Assembly (NCBI RefSeq): GCF_004364585.1
Contig: NZ_SOAN01000008.1
Span: forward strand, 1-64,000
From: Nesterenkonia aurantiaca
GTDB taxonomy: Bacteria; Actinomycetota; Actinomycetes; Actinomycetales; Micrococcaceae
DNA length: 64,000 nucleotides
Direction: 5' to 3'
Positions 50,569 to 59,188 of this stretch are shown piece by piece. Position 1 is the stretch's first letter; each line of letters opens with the position of its first letter. The translations under genes were made by a program, and so were the position numbers. Under the pieces are notes generated by a model. It saw only the letters and a program-made list of their open reading frames with translations. It was not told the origin of the DNA and did no database searches.

Positions 50569-51627
50569 TCACCCGACGGCGTGATGCGCGGCGAGCGGGT
50601 GATCGATCACGTGCAGGATCTGGTCCCGGGTCCAGGGGGCCCCGGCGGCGACGTCCTGCATCACGCTCGGCAGCTCGGCCAGCGGTGAGTGCCCGCTGAT
50701 CAGCAGGTCGAAGCGGGAGTCGAGCAGATCCAGCGCCGTGGCGAGTCGCTGGCCGCGGGTCCGCCGCATCCGGCGAGGCCCGGGCACCTGACCGACCTGG
50801 GTCGCGACGATCCGGAGTCGACGGGCGTGGAAGTCGGCTCCCAGCGGGACCTGCTGGTCTCCGGTGCCGTACCAGGACTGTTCCACCACCACGGCGTCCT
50901 CGCCGGCCAGGCGCAGCGCGGTCGCCAGCCCGGCGGAGCTGGCCGAGCTGTGCAGCACCACATCGTTGTCCAGGCCAGCCGCATCCGGGGTGACTGCGTC
51001 CAGCCCCAGGGATTCGATGAAGGCGCGCCGCTCGGCGTCGATCTCCACGACCTGCAGCCGCTGCAGCGCCAGCTTCGAGGCCAGCAGCGCGGTGGTCAGC
51101 CCGATCAGTCCACCGCCGACGACGGCGACCCGGTCACCGACCATCACGGGGCCCTCCCAGAGGCCGTTCAGTCCGACCTCGCCGATTCCGGCGAGCAGCG
51201 CCCGCTGCGGAGGACAGCCCTCGGGCAGCACATGGGCGGCGGACTCGGGGACGACGACATGCTCGCGGTGCCCGGCCAGGGTGAAGACCGTCTGCCCGAT
51301 CAGGGCCTCGCTGCCCTGCCGAACCACCCCGACGTTGAGGTAACCGTGGGAGACCGGGAAGGGCAGCTCGCCGAGCTGGAAGGGGGCCTGCATGATCTCG
51401 GTGATGTTGCTCGGCACCTCGCCGCGGTGCACCAGCGATTCGGTGCCGCGTGAGATCCCGCTGTGCAGGGTCTCGATCAGCAGCTCGCCGGGGCGGGGCT
51501 CCGGGAGTGGAACCTCGCGCAGCTCTCCGGTCTCGGCGGCCTCGGTCCAGTACTGACGGGAGGTTTCCGGTGCCGGGCCATGGCCCGGGACATCCGCACT
51601 GACACCTGTGAAACTCAACTCGCTCAT
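50569..51627 (-). CDS. zinc-type medium-chain dehydrogenase (BchC/threonine dehydrogenase-like)
   Basis: A 352-residue MDR-fold oxidoreductase. The N-terminal GroES-like domain has LHSGISRGTESLVHRGEVP and FPVSHGYLNVGVV, a pattern seen in BchC-like dehydrogenases. The Rossmann domain has VGDRVAVVGGGLIGLTTALLA and ends VVEIDAERR (acidic end of beta-2, so NAD is likely). The usual catalytic-zinc Cys is replaced (S-G-I-S), as in other BchC-like members. ATG 51627 (GAGGG just upstream) is used; ATGs at 51636 and 51639 are alternatives. It is paired with the QueD-like gene and divergent from a GT4 gene. Confidence 0.83.
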   Translation of the reverse strand: MSELSFTGVSADVPGHGPAPETSRQYWTEAAETGELREVPLPEPRPGELLIETLHSGISRGTESLVHRGEVPSNITEIMQAPFQLGELPFPVSHGYLNVGVVRQGSEALIGQTVFTLAGHREHVVVPESAAHVLPEGCPPQRALLAGIGEVGLNGLWEGPVMVGDRVAVVGGGLIGLTTALLASKLALQRLQVVEIDAERRAFIESLGLDAVTPDAAGLDNDVVLHSSASSAGLATALRLAGEDAVVVEQSWYGTGDQQVPLGADFHARRLRIVATQVGQVPGPRRMRRTRGQRLATALDLLDSRFDLLISGHSPLAELPSVMQDVAAGAPWTRDQILHVIDHPLAAHHAVG

Positions 51628-51691
51628 GACCCTCATCATGCCAGAGGTGTCCACTCCGGTGCCCCGCAGACGGCTGTGCCAGAATCGGCAT

Positions 51692-52798
51692 GTGCTGAAG
51701 CTCTTCTTCGACTGCCGGTACACCCGGACCCAGGTCCACGACGGCATCTCCAGGTTCACGGCCTCTCTGGTGGAGGCCGCCGCCGAACAGGCCGATGTCA
51801 CCATGCTGATCAGCGACCCCGAGCAGCTGAACCTGCTCCCGGACCTTGCGCATCTGCAGATCTCCTCGCCCACCTCGGCCCGGGAGCCCTGGGTGGCCCG
51901 GCAGATCAATCCGCACCGCCCCGATGTGGTGTTCTCTCCGATGCAGACCATGGGCGGCCGGGGCCGGAACTACCCGTTGATCCTCACCCTGCATGACCTG
52001 ATCTACTACGCCCACCGGACCCCGCCGCAGGATCTTCCTGCCCTGGTGCGCCTGGGCTGGCGGGCCTACCACCTCTCCTACCTGCCGCAGCGGCTTGTGC
52101 TGAACCAGGCCGACGCCGTCGCGACCGTCTCCGAGACCACCCGTGGGCTGATCCGTGAGCACCGGCTGACCCGCAGACCGGTGGAGCTGATCTCCAACGC
52201 CCCGCCATCGGTGCAGCGCCCCCGGGATCCCGCCGAGGCGCCGCGGAGGGAGCTCATCTACATGGGCTCCTTCATGGGATATAAGAACGTCGAGTCAGTG
52301 ATCGCGGGCCTGAACCGGCTGCCCGGCTATACGTTGCATCTGTGCAGCCCGATCCAGGCGCCCCGCGAGGCCCAGCTTCGGGCGTTGGCGAGAGATCCGG
52401 AGCAGCTGGTCTTCCACCACGGAATCTCCGATGCCGACTACCGCGCGCTCCTGCGGGGAGGCAGCGCTCTGGTGACGCTTTCGGCGGCGGAGGGCTATGG
52501 GCTGCCCGTGGTGGAGGCGATGGCCCACGGCACCCCCGTGGTGCTCTCTGACCTGCCGATATTCCACGAGATCGGCGGAGCGGCGGTCGCGGAGGCAGGC
52601 GCCCAGGTGGTCCCCGGGAACGACCCTGAAGCGTTTGCCCGGGCGGTCCGCCGACTGGAGGAGCCTGGCACCTTCGCCCGCGCCTCCCGTGCGGCCCGGG
52701 ATCGAAGCCTCGAGTTCGCCTGGAGTGACTCCGCCGCCGCGCTCGTGGACCTGGGCGAGCGGCTGGCCTCCCACGGGCAGGCAGCCCGGAAGAGCTGA
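51692..52798 (+). CDS. glycosyltransferase family 4
   Basis: A 368-residue GT-B glycosyltransferase. The start VLKLFFDCRYTRTQVHDGISRFTASL resembles GT4 proteins with an acceptor domain opening D-x-R-x-x-x-x-x-G-I-x-R. Then LTLHDLIYYAHR, NAPPSVQRP, ELIYMGSFMGYKNVESVI and SAAEGYGLPVVEAMAHGTPVV (E-x7-E) follow. GTG 51692 is selected because CAGAAT, a near -10 box, lies 6 nt upstream, matching the leaderless pattern. It is divergent from the dehydrogenase and QueD-like genes, 64 bp start to start, which suggests common control. The sugar and acceptor are unknown. Confidence 0.85.
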   Translation: MLKLFFDCRYTRTQVHDGISRFTASLVEAAAEQADVTMLISDPEQLNLLPDLAHLQISSPTSAREPWVARQINPHRPDVVFSPMQTMGGRGRNYPLILTLHDLIYYAHRTPPQDLPALVRLGWRAYHLSYLPQRLVLNQADAVATVSETTRGLIREHRLTRRPVELISNAPPSVQRPRDPAEAPRRELIYMGSFMGYKNVESVIAGLNRLPGYTLHLCSPIQAPREAQLRALARDPEQLVFHHGISDADYRALLRGGSALVTLSAAEGYGLPVVEAMAHGTPVVLSDLPIFHEIGGAAVAEAGAQVVPGNDPEAFARAVRRLEEPGTFARASRAARDRSLEFAWSDSAAALVDLGERLASHGQAARKS

Positions 52799-52829
52799 CT
52801 CAGGACCAGCCCCGGGCGCCGACGGCCCT

Positions 52830-54026
52830 CTAGTGGGAGACGATCGGGTTCTCGGAGGTTCCCTCGCGGGCCTCGCGCGCGGAGGCGACATCGTCGACCA
52901 CGACCACGATATGGCGCACGCTGGAGATCAAGGACCCATAGAGCGGCCAGGAATCTCCCGGAAGCCCCTGCCCCTGTGACATCTCCGCGGAGAGCGAGCT
53001 CAGGTTCTCGTGCAGCGGGGCGACCTCCGCATCCGGGTCGGCGATCGCCCGGCCGGTATCGCCGACGATCTGCGCCCACTGTCCACGGAACCTGTGGTCC
53101 CACTCGCCGTCGGTGTGGGTGGCCTCGCGCAGGGTGCGCGCCAGGTGACGCAGGTGCGAGATGCCCTCGTCGGCGCGTTCCAGGATCTCCTCGTAGCTGG
53201 CCTCTTCGGCGTTCCAGCTGCTCACCTTCAGACTCTGCATGCCCTGGCGTGCCCGCGGGTTGGCGCGGCGAGACTCGCGAGCGAAGCGGACCACGGTCCA
53301 GGCCGAATTCAGCTCCTGGGTCATCGCCTCGGTCTCCTCGAACCAGGCCTCGGCCTTGTCGGTGTCCCAGGAGTCGGAGAACTCCTGGGAGATGCTCACC
53401 AGTACGCTGCCCATCCGCTCGTTGATGCTGTCCACGTACCGTCCGGCCTGTTTGTCACGCAGCGGCGGAACGATCAGCAGATTCACCAGCAGCCCGGCGG
53501 CCACGCCGACGGCGACTTCGAGGATGCGATCATCCAGCAGTGGTGCCTGATCATCGAAGCCGCTGGCCAGCACGAAGATCGCGGTGGTGGCGATCGCGAT
53601 CCCCTCGTCTCGGATCCAGGAGATCCGGGCGGCGGTCACCCCTACCAGCAGGGCCAGGGCGAAGGTCCACAGGCTGACGCCTAGCAGATGCCCGATCAGG
53701 AAGGAGAGTCCGACGCCGATCGTGGAGGCGATGGTGGTCTGCACGCCTCGGGAGAGCGAACGGTGCACCGTGGCGTGCACCGTCAGCAGCGCCGTCCAGG
53801 GAGCGAGGAACGCCAGCTCAGATTCCAGCACCGAGATGGAGACCCACCAGGCGGCGGTGCCCGCGATCACGGTCTTGAGGATCTGCAGCACATCGGTGAG
53901 AAACTCGGGGCGCTGCAGCAGGTTCCGGAGCTTTCTGGTGCGGCCCTCCGCGGCGGGTTCGCGCTCACGGTTCTTCCGAGCTTGGGGCTGGCTCTGTTGC
54001 CTCGCGTCCTCGGACGGTCGGGCCAC
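52830..54026 (-). CDS. FUSC family (aromatic acid exporter-like) membrane protein
   Basis: A 398-residue protein. A polar N-terminal stretch of about 40 residues precedes a block of six helices between about residues 50 and 180. The family features are TVIAGTAAWWVSISVL, PWTALLTVHATVHRSLSRGVQTTIASTIGVGLSFLIGHL and a cytosolic helical C-terminal half. FUSC proteins include fusaric acid and aromatic acid exporters. GTG 54026 is used because AGGAGG lies 4 nt upstream; the frame continues 13 codons further up. It is convergent with the GT4 gene, 31 bp apart. Confidence 0.82.
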   Translation of the reverse strand: MARPSEDARQQSQPQARKNREREPAAEGRTRKLRNLLQRPEFLTDVLQILKTVIAGTAAWWVSISVLESELAFLAPWTALLTVHATVHRSLSRGVQTTIASTIGVGLSFLIGHLLGVSLWTFALALLVGVTAARISWIRDEGIAIATTAIFVLASGFDDQAPLLDDRILEVAVGVAAGLLVNLLIVPPLRDKQAGRYVDSINERMGSVLVSISQEFSDSWDTDKAEAWFEETEAMTQELNSAWTVVRFARESRRANPRARQGMQSLKVSSWNAEEASYEEILERADEGISHLRHLARTLREATHTDGEWDHRFRGQWAQIVGDTGRAIADPDAEVAPLHENLSSLSAEMSQGQGLPGDSWPLYGSLISSVRHIVVVVDDVASAREAREGTSENPIVSH

Positions 54027-54104
54027 GGGTCCTCCTCGGGTAGTGATCTGCCTGCGAGGTGACAATATTGTGCCATTGTCGCGGCGGCAACTGTACCGGC
54101 GGCC

Positions 54105-54701
54105 TCAATCCCCACCCAACGGCAGCAGGACCGAGGGCTCCGCGTCACCTGTGAGCAGCAGCGGGTTGATGTACTCCCCGTCAAGCCGCACTCCCCAGTG
54201 CACGCAGGGTGCCTCGCAGTGGCCCGCACCGGTCGCGAGGATACCCACGGGATCCCCGGCACTGACCCGATCCCCGACCTCCAAGGCGGCCTCCACCGGT
54301 TCGAAGGAGCTGAGGTAGCCGTTGCCGTGACGGATGGAGAGCACCGGGCGGTCCACCACCACGCCGGCGAAGCTGATCTCGCCCTCAGCGGGAGCTCTGA
54401 TGTTCGCTCCAACGTTGAGAGGTCCCAGGTCCACTCCGCGGTGGCCTGCGCCCCAGGGAGCGGGGGGTCTGGCAAAGGGGCGCAGCTCGTCGGCGACCAC
54501 CGGCAGCTGCCACAGTGCCCGGGCCGGCGCGGAGGCAGAATCCTCCGGTGTCGCCCTCGGGAGACCGCCCAGACCAAGCAGCAGCACAACACCCAGCGCG
54601 GTGACTTTTGCCCCGGTGATCCCTCGCCCGCCCGCGCCCATGGACCCAGCCTGGACCACTGCGATCCGGGATCCCCGCCAATCCGCCGATGTGTGGAGCA
54701 T
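54105..54701 (-). CDS. M23 family metallopeptidase (LytM domain), possibly degenerate
   Basis: A 198-residue exported protein with a signal-like helix (KVTALGVVLLLGLGGLP) and a LytM/M23 domain. The domain has WGAGHRGVDLG (H-x3-D zinc site), VLSIRHGNGYLSSFEPV and ATGAGHCEAPCVHWGVRLDGEYINPLLLL. The usual H-x-H pair reads C-V-H here, so one zinc or catalytic His is replaced by Cys. This form is seen in actinobacterial M23 proteins encoded next to rpsB. It could be a peptidoglycan-binding or regulatory homologue. The start is uncertain: ATG 54701 or an internal ATG at 54641, neither with a good ribosome site. Confidence 0.82.
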   Translation of the reverse strand: MLHTSADWRGSRIAVVQAGSMGAGGRGITGAKVTALGVVLLLGLGGLPRATPEDSASAPARALWQLPVVADELRPFARPPAPWGAGHRGVDLGPLNVGANIRAPAEGEISFAGVVVDRPVLSIRHGNGYLSSFEPVEAALEVGDRVSAGDPVGILATGAGHCEAPCVHWGVRLDGEYINPLLLTGDAEPSVLLPLGGD

Positions 54702-55025
54702 CCAGGCCGCTGCCGGATCCCCGAGGCGGTTGGGGAAAACGCCGTCGAACCGCTAAGCTGAACCCCAGCAGTTGACCTGTGTGTGCCTAGGCGTGCCTGG
54801 ATCAGCTGACTACGCGCAGGAGCTGCCCGAGTGATCGGGGCGTTTCTCATCGGTCCACATCCAGCTGTCTCTCACTTTGGAACAGCCGTGCGGCGAGAAC
54901 GCGAGACCCCTCCTTCTTCTGCCAGGAGCCCGAGAGAACCGGGCCACTGTCCAACCGAGAAATCCAGCCGGAGCTGCATGAGGCATGTCCTCCATGTTCC
55001 AAGCCCGGCATTGAAAGGAAATACC
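54702..55025 (+). promoter_or_regulatory. rpsB promoter and 5' leader
   Basis: This 324-bp gap has no gene. TTGGGG (54730-54735) and TAAGCT (54754-54759), 18 bp apart, form a promoter for rpsB. The leader of about 255 nt includes a small hairpin CCCGA-GTGA-TCGGG (54826-54839) followed by GCGTTTCTC, which could attenuate. AAAGGAA lies just before the rpsB ATG. Confidence 0.55.
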
Positions 55026-55922
55026 ATGCCTGTCGTCACCATGCGCCAGCTGCTCGACTCCGGTGTCCACTTCGGTCACCAGACTCGCCGCTGGAACCCG
55101 AAGATGAAGCGCTTCATCTTCACCGAGCGCAACGGTATCTACATCGTTGACCTCCAGCAGTCCCTGACCTACATCGACACTGCTTACGAGTTCGTCAAGC
55201 AGACCGTCGCCCACGGCGGCTCCGTCCTCTTCGTCGGCACCAAGAAGCAGGGCCAGGAAGCCATCGCCGAGCAGGCCACCCGCGTCGGTCAGCCCTACGT
55301 CAACCACCGCTGGCTCGGCGGCATGCTGACCAACTTCCAGACGGTCTCCAAGCGCGTCCAGCGCATGAAGGAGCTCGAGGAGATCGACTTCGACGACGTC
55401 GCAGGCTCCGGTCACACCAAGAAGGAACTGCTGCTGATGCGCCGCGAGCTCACCAAGCTGCAGTCGAACCTCGGTGGTATCCGCAACCTGACCAAGACCC
55501 CTTCCGCGGTCTGGATCGTCGATACCAACAAGGAGCACCTGGCCGTCGATGAGGCCAAGAAGCTGGGCATCCCCGTGATCGCCATCCTCGACACCAACTG
55601 CGATCCCGATGACGTCCACTACCCGATCCCGGGCAACGACGACGCCATCCGGTCCGTGGACCTGCTGACCCGCGTGATCGCCGACGCCGTGGCCGATGGC
55701 CTCATGGCTCGCGAGAACAAGCGCGGCGGCGGCTCCGGCACGGCTGCTGAGCCGATGGCCGAGTGGGAGCGCGAGCTGCTCGAGCAGCACGCCACTGAGA
55801 AGTCTGCCGAGGCTGAGAAGTCCGCAAAGACCGAGCAGGCCGAAGAGCCCGCCAAGTCCGAGCAGGCCGCAGAGGCACCCGCTGCAGAGTCCACCGAAGC
55901 TCCCGCTGAAGAAGCCAAGTAG
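55026..55922 (+). CDS. rpsB: 30S ribosomal protein S2
   Basis: A 298-residue small-subunit protein. The start [27 protein letters not shown] is the canonical actinobacterial S2 N-terminus and is preceded by AAGGAA. Conserved blocks include [41 protein letters not shown] and [15 protein letters not shown]. After about residue 245 comes a low-complexity Glu/Ala/Lys/Pro tail of about 50 residues, longer than in many bacteria and probably disordered. It forms an operon with tsf, 19 bp downstream. Confidence 0.97.
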   Translation: MPVVTMRQLLDSGVHFGHQTRRWNPKMKRFIFTERNGIYIVDLQQSLTYIDTAYEFVKQTVAHGGSVLFVGTKKQGQEAIAEQATRVGQPYVNHRWLGGMLTNFQTVSKRVQRMKELEEIDFDDVAGSGHTKKELLLMRRELTKLQSNLGGIRNLTKTPSAVWIVDTNKEHLAVDEAKKLGIPVIAILDTNCDPDDVHYPIPGNDDAIRSVDLLTRVIADAVADGLMARENKRGGGSGTAAEPMAEWERELLEQHATEKSAEAEKSAKTEQAEEPAKSEQAAEAPAAESTEAPAEEAK

Positions 55923-55941
55923 AGAGAGGAACTGCTTTTCT

Positions 55942-56781
55942 ATGGCGAACTACACCGCTGCAGACATCAAGGCCCTGCGTGAGCGCACCGGCGCCGGCAT
56001 GATGGACGTGAAGAAGGCTCTCGACGAGACCGACGGCGATACCGAGAAGGCCCTCGAGGCCATCCGGATCCGCGGACTCAAGGGTGCTGCCAAGCGCGAA
56101 GGCCGCTCCGCCGCTGAGGGCCTGGTCACCGCCAAGGTCGTCAACGGCACCAAGGGCTTCCTGATCGAGATCAATGCCGAGACCGACTTCGTGGCCAAGT
56201 CCGCGAAGTTCGTCGCGCTGGCCGACAAGGTCCTCGAGACCGCAGTCGCCCACGACGTGACCACTGTGGAGGCACTCCTGGAGGCCGACGTCGAGGGCAA
56301 GAAGCTCGTCGACTTCGTCACCGAAGAGGGTGCGATCCTCGGCGAGAAGGTCGTCGTGCGTCGTCTTGCCACGGTAGAGGGTGCCTTCGTGGACGCCTAC
56401 CTGCACAAGACCTCCAAGGACCTTCCGGCTCAGGTCGGCGTGCTCTTCGCCGTCGACGCCGACTCGGAGGGGGCCAAGGAGGCTGCCCACGACATCGCGG
56501 TGCACGCCGCCGCGCTGTCCCCGCAGTTCCTGACCCGTGACGAGGTCCCCGCGGAGACCGTGGCCGACGAGCGCCGCATCGCCGAGGAGACCGCCCGGGC
56601 CGAGAACAAGCCCGAGCAGGCGATGACCAAGATCATCGAAGGACGCACCAACGCGTACTTCAAGGACAACGTGCTGGTCGACCAGCCGTTCGCCAAGGAC
56701 CCGAAGAAGACCGTCACCCAGGTCCTCGAGTCCGCCGGCACGTCCGCCAAGGGTCTGGCTCGCTTCCGCGTCGGAGCCTGA
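55942..56781 (+). CDS. tsf: elongation factor Ts
   Basis: The guanine-nucleotide exchange factor for EF-Tu, 279 residues. The N-terminal UBA-like domain has IKALRERTGAGMMDVKKALDETDGD with the TGAGMMDCK-type signature. The TDFVAKSAKF motif that intrudes into EF-Tu and two core subdomains follow. AGAGAGGA lies upstream of ATG 55942. The frame also extends upstream inside rpsB but without similarity. A T-tailed terminator hairpin lies about 90 bp after the stop, downstream of the pyrH -10 box. Confidence 0.96.
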   Translation: MANYTAADIKALRERTGAGMMDVKKALDETDGDTEKALEAIRIRGLKGAAKREGRSAAEGLVTAKVVNGTKGFLIEINAETDFVAKSAKFVALADKVLETAVAHDVTTVEALLEADVEGKKLVDFVTEEGAILGEKVVVRRLATVEGAFVDAYLHKTSKDLPAQVGVLFAVDADSEGAKEAAHDIAVHAAALSPQFLTRDEVPAETVADERRIAEETARAENKPEQAMTKIIEGRTNAYFKDNVLVDQPFAKDPKKTVTQVLESAGTSAKGLARFRVGA

Positions 56782-56833
56782 GACTCAAAACAGCTGAGAC
56801 TCAACGCAGCTGAAGTGCGGAGCCGCTGACCAT

Positions 56834-56839
56834 TAGACT
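56834..56839 (+). promoter_or_regulatory. -10 box TAGACT for pyrH
   Basis: TAGACT lies 150 nt before the pyrH ATG and upstream of the terminator hairpin at 56868-56905, so the hairpin would be part of the pyrH leader. Confidence 0.5.
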
Positions 56840-56867
56840 GGTCGCAGCTCAACAGTTCAGACGTCAA

Positions 56868-56905
56868 GGGGGTGACCACTTCAGATGAGGTGGTCGCCCC
56901 CTTTT
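56868..56905 (+). terminator. T-tailed terminator between tsf and pyrH, in the pyrH leader
   Basis: GGGGGTGACCAC (56868-56879) pairs with GTGGTCGCCCCC (56890-56901), one T-G pair, 10-nt loop, followed by TTTT. It can end tsf read-through. Because the pyrH -10 box is upstream of it, it may also attenuate pyrH. Confidence 0.75.
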
Positions 56906-56988
56906 CCGTGCCTGCGCCCGCCCGCCCGGGTGCCCGGCAGCGTCCCGCAACCGCAACGCCCCGCCCCACGATCCCCTGGAGGACACCC

Positions 56989-57711
56989 ATGACCGCAGAG
57001 ACACCGACACACCGCCGCCGAGTGCTCCTGAAGCTCTCCGGAGAGGTCTTCGGCGGAGGCGCAGTGGGAGTCGATCCGGCCACGGTCCGCGGGATCGCCG
57101 AGCAGATCGCGGCGGTCAAAGGTCAGGTGGAGGTCTCCGTCGTCGTCGGCGGCGGCAACTTCTTCCGCGGCGCTGAACTCTCCCGGGCCGGCATGGACCG
57201 GGCCCGCGCCGACTACATCGGCATGCTGGGCACCGTGATGAACGCGCTGGCGCTGCAGGACTTCCTGGAGCAGGCCGGCCAGCCCACCCGCGTGCAGACC
57301 GCCATCACCATGGGTCAGGTCGCCGAGTCCTACATCCCGCTGCGCGCCGTGCGCCACATGGAGAAGGACCGGGTCGTCGTCTTCGGCGCCGGTGCGGGCA
57401 TGCCCTACTTCTCCACCGACACCGTATGCGCCCAGCGAGCCCTGGAGACCCACTCCGACATGGTCCTGATGGCCAAGTCCGGCGTGGACGGGGTCTACAC
57501 CGCTGACCCGAAGACCAATCCCGACGCGCAGAAGCTGGATCACCTGACCTACGGGGATGCGCTGCGCAAGAACATCCGAGTGATGGACCAGACCGCGATG
57601 ACCATGTGCAACGACAATGACCTCAACATGCGGGTGTTCGGCATGGAGGGGGAGGGCAACGTGACCCGCGCCCTGCTCGGCGAGGAGATCGGCACGCTGG
57701 TCACCCCCTGA
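56989..57711 (+). CDS. pyrH: UMP kinase
   Basis: Phosphorylates UMP to UDP in pyrimidine synthesis. The product is 240 residues of the amino-acid-kinase fold: [13 protein letters not shown] (ATP-binding loop), [43 protein letters not shown] (UMP site) and [22 protein letters not shown] 56989 has GGAGG 8 nt upstream. It is part of the conserved rpsB-tsf-pyrH-frr-cdsA order but has its own promoter. Confidence 0.96.
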   Translation: MTAETPTHRRRVLLKLSGEVFGGGAVGVDPATVRGIAEQIAAVKGQVEVSVVVGGGNFFRGAELSRAGMDRARADYIGMLGTVMNALALQDFLEQAGQPTRVQTAITMGQVAESYIPLRAVRHMEKDRVVVFGAGAGMPYFSTDTVCAQRALETHSDMVLMAKSGVDGVYTADPKTNPDAQKLDHLTYGDALRKNIRVMDQTAMTMCNDNDLNMRVFGMEGEGNVTRALLGEEIGTLVTP

Positions 57712-57726
57712 CCTGGTGCCCCCGAC

Positions 57727-57732
57727 TAGACT
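57727..57732 (+). promoter_or_regulatory. -10 box TAGACT for frr
   Basis: TAGACT lies 44 nt before the frr GTG, in the 65-bp gap after pyrH. AAGGAG (57765-57770) is the ribosome site. Confidence 0.5.
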
Positions 57733-57776
57733 GAAGCCCTACTCCATCCGCAACGTCATCCCTTAAGGAGACCCCC

Positions 57777-58334
57777 GTGATTGATGAGACCCTGGCAGAC
57801 GCCAAGGAGCAGTTCGAACGAGCAGTCGAGGCCACCTCGGTCGACTTCAGCACCGTGCGCACCGGCCGCGCCAACCCCGCGATCTACTCCCGCGTGCTGG
57901 TGGACTACTACGGATCCGCCACACCGCTGCAGCAGCTGGCCTCCTTCGCCACCCCGGACGCCAAGACCATCCTGATCACCCCCTTCGACATCTCTGCGAT
58001 GCGCGACATCGAACGGGCGCTCTCGGATTCGGAGATCGGTGCCAACCCCTCCAACGACGGCAAGCAGATCCGCATCACGATCCCGGACCTCACCGAGGAG
58101 CGCCGCAAGGAGTACGTGAAGCTGATCAAGTCCAAGGGCGAGGACCACAAGGTCTCGGTGCGCAACACCCGGCGCAAGTCCAAGGAGATCATCGAGAAGG
58201 CCATCAAGGACGGCGAGGTCGGCAAGGACGACGGCGAGCGAGGCACCAAAGAGCTCGAGATCCTCACCAAGACCTACGTCGAGAAGATCGACGAGATGAG
58301 CAAGCGCAAGGAAGCTGAGCTGCTCGAGGTCTGA
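57777..58334 (+). CDS. frr: ribosome recycling factor
   Basis: RRF splits post-termination ribosomes together with EF-G. The 185-residue product has the three-helix-bundle motifs FSTVRTGRANPAIYSRVLVDYYGS, the hinge region TPLQQLASFATPDAKTILITPFD and VRNTRRKSKEIIEKAIKDGEVGKDD. The GTG start at 57777 is set by AAGGAG 6 nt upstream. The stop TGA shares a base with the cdsA ATG, so the two are coupled. Confidence 0.96.
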   Translation: MIDETLADAKEQFERAVEATSVDFSTVRTGRANPAIYSRVLVDYYGSATPLQQLASFATPDAKTILITPFDISAMRDIERALSDSEIGANPSNDGKQIRITIPDLTEERRKEYVKLIKSKGEDHKVSVRNTRRKSKEIIEKAIKDGEVGKDDGERGTKELEILTKTYVEKIDEMSKRKEAELLEV

Positions 58335-59188
58335 TGGCGGGAAAAGCTGGGAGGAATCTGCCCGCAGCCATCATCACCGGCGTCGTCCTGCTGGTACCCG
58401 CACTGCTCGGGATCTTCTTCTTCGAGCTGATGCTGATCTTCGTCTGGACGATCCTGCTCTCGATGGGTGTCTGGGAGGTGGCTCGCGCGCTCGAGACGCG
58501 CGTCGCCCCCACCGGACACCAGCTGCGGCTTCCCAAGATTCCGCTGTTCCTCGGCGCCATCGCCATGCCCACCGCCGCCTACTTCGGCGGGGTGGAGGCG
58601 CTGACGCTGGCGTTGATCGCCACCGGACTGGCCATCGTCGTCGCGGCCGCCCTGTGGAAGGTCTCCGATCCTGGCCGGTCCATCCTGTCCTCGATCTTCG
58701 TGGCCAGCTGGGTGCCGTTCATGATGTCCTTCGCGGTGCTGCTGCTGAACCTCGAGCAGGGCGACTGGCGGCTCGTCGTCGTCGTGCTGCTGGTGGTCGC
58801 CAATGACACGTTCGGCTATATCTTCGGCGTGTTCTTCGGCAAGCACCCGATGGCGCCGAAGATCAGTCCCAAGAAGTCCTGGGAGGGCTTCGGCGGCTCG
58901 CTGCTCGGCGCCACCGGCGTCGGGGTGCTGGCCTCCTGGCTGATCTTCGAGGAACCGGTCTACATCGGTGCGGTGCTCGCGGTCACCGTGGTCATCGCCT
59001 CCACCGCGGGTGACTTCTCCGAGTCGATGGTCAAACGTGAACTCGGCATCAAGGACATGTCTCGGCTGCTGCCGGGACACGGCGGCGTGATGGATCGGCT
59101 GGATTCCCTGGTCTTCGCGATGCCCACCGCGTTCTTCGTGGTCGTGGCGTTCAACGGGGATGCCGGGGGAGTGCCACTAGGATTATGA
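58334..59188 (+). CDS. cdsA: phosphatidate cytidylyltransferase
   Basis: Makes CDP-diacylglycerol from phosphatidic acid and CTP, the precursor of all anionic phospholipids. The product is 284 residues with about seven or eight helices. The CDS signature is in SPKKSWEGFGGSLLGA, ASTAGDFSESMVKRELGIKDMSRLLPGHGGVMDRLDSL, which carry the metal-binding Asp residues. It starts on the last base of the frr stop. Its own stop overlaps the first ATG of the DivIVA-domain gene (ATGA). Confidence 0.95.
   Translation: MAGKAGRNLPAAIITGVVLLVPALLGIFFFELMLIFVWTILLSMGVWEVARALETRVAPTGHQLRLPKIPLFLGAIAMPTAAYFGGVEALTLALIATGLAIVVAAALWKVSDPGRSILSSIFVASWVPFMMSFAVLLLNLEQGDWRLVVVVLLVVANDTFGYIFGVFFGKHPMAPKISPKKSWEGFGGSLLGATGVGVLASWLIFEEPVYIGAVLAVTVVIASTAGDFSESMVKRELGIKDMSRLLPGHGGVMDRLDSLVFAMPTAFFVVVAFNGDAGGVPLGL
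59178..59183 (+). promoter_or_regulatory. -10 box TAGGAT for the DivIVA-domain gene (leaderless)
   Basis: TAGGAT lies inside the cdsA 3' end, 7 nt before ATG 59191, the second Met codon of the DivIVA-domain gene. The first ATG (59185) is only 1 nt after the box. Confidence 0.45.
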
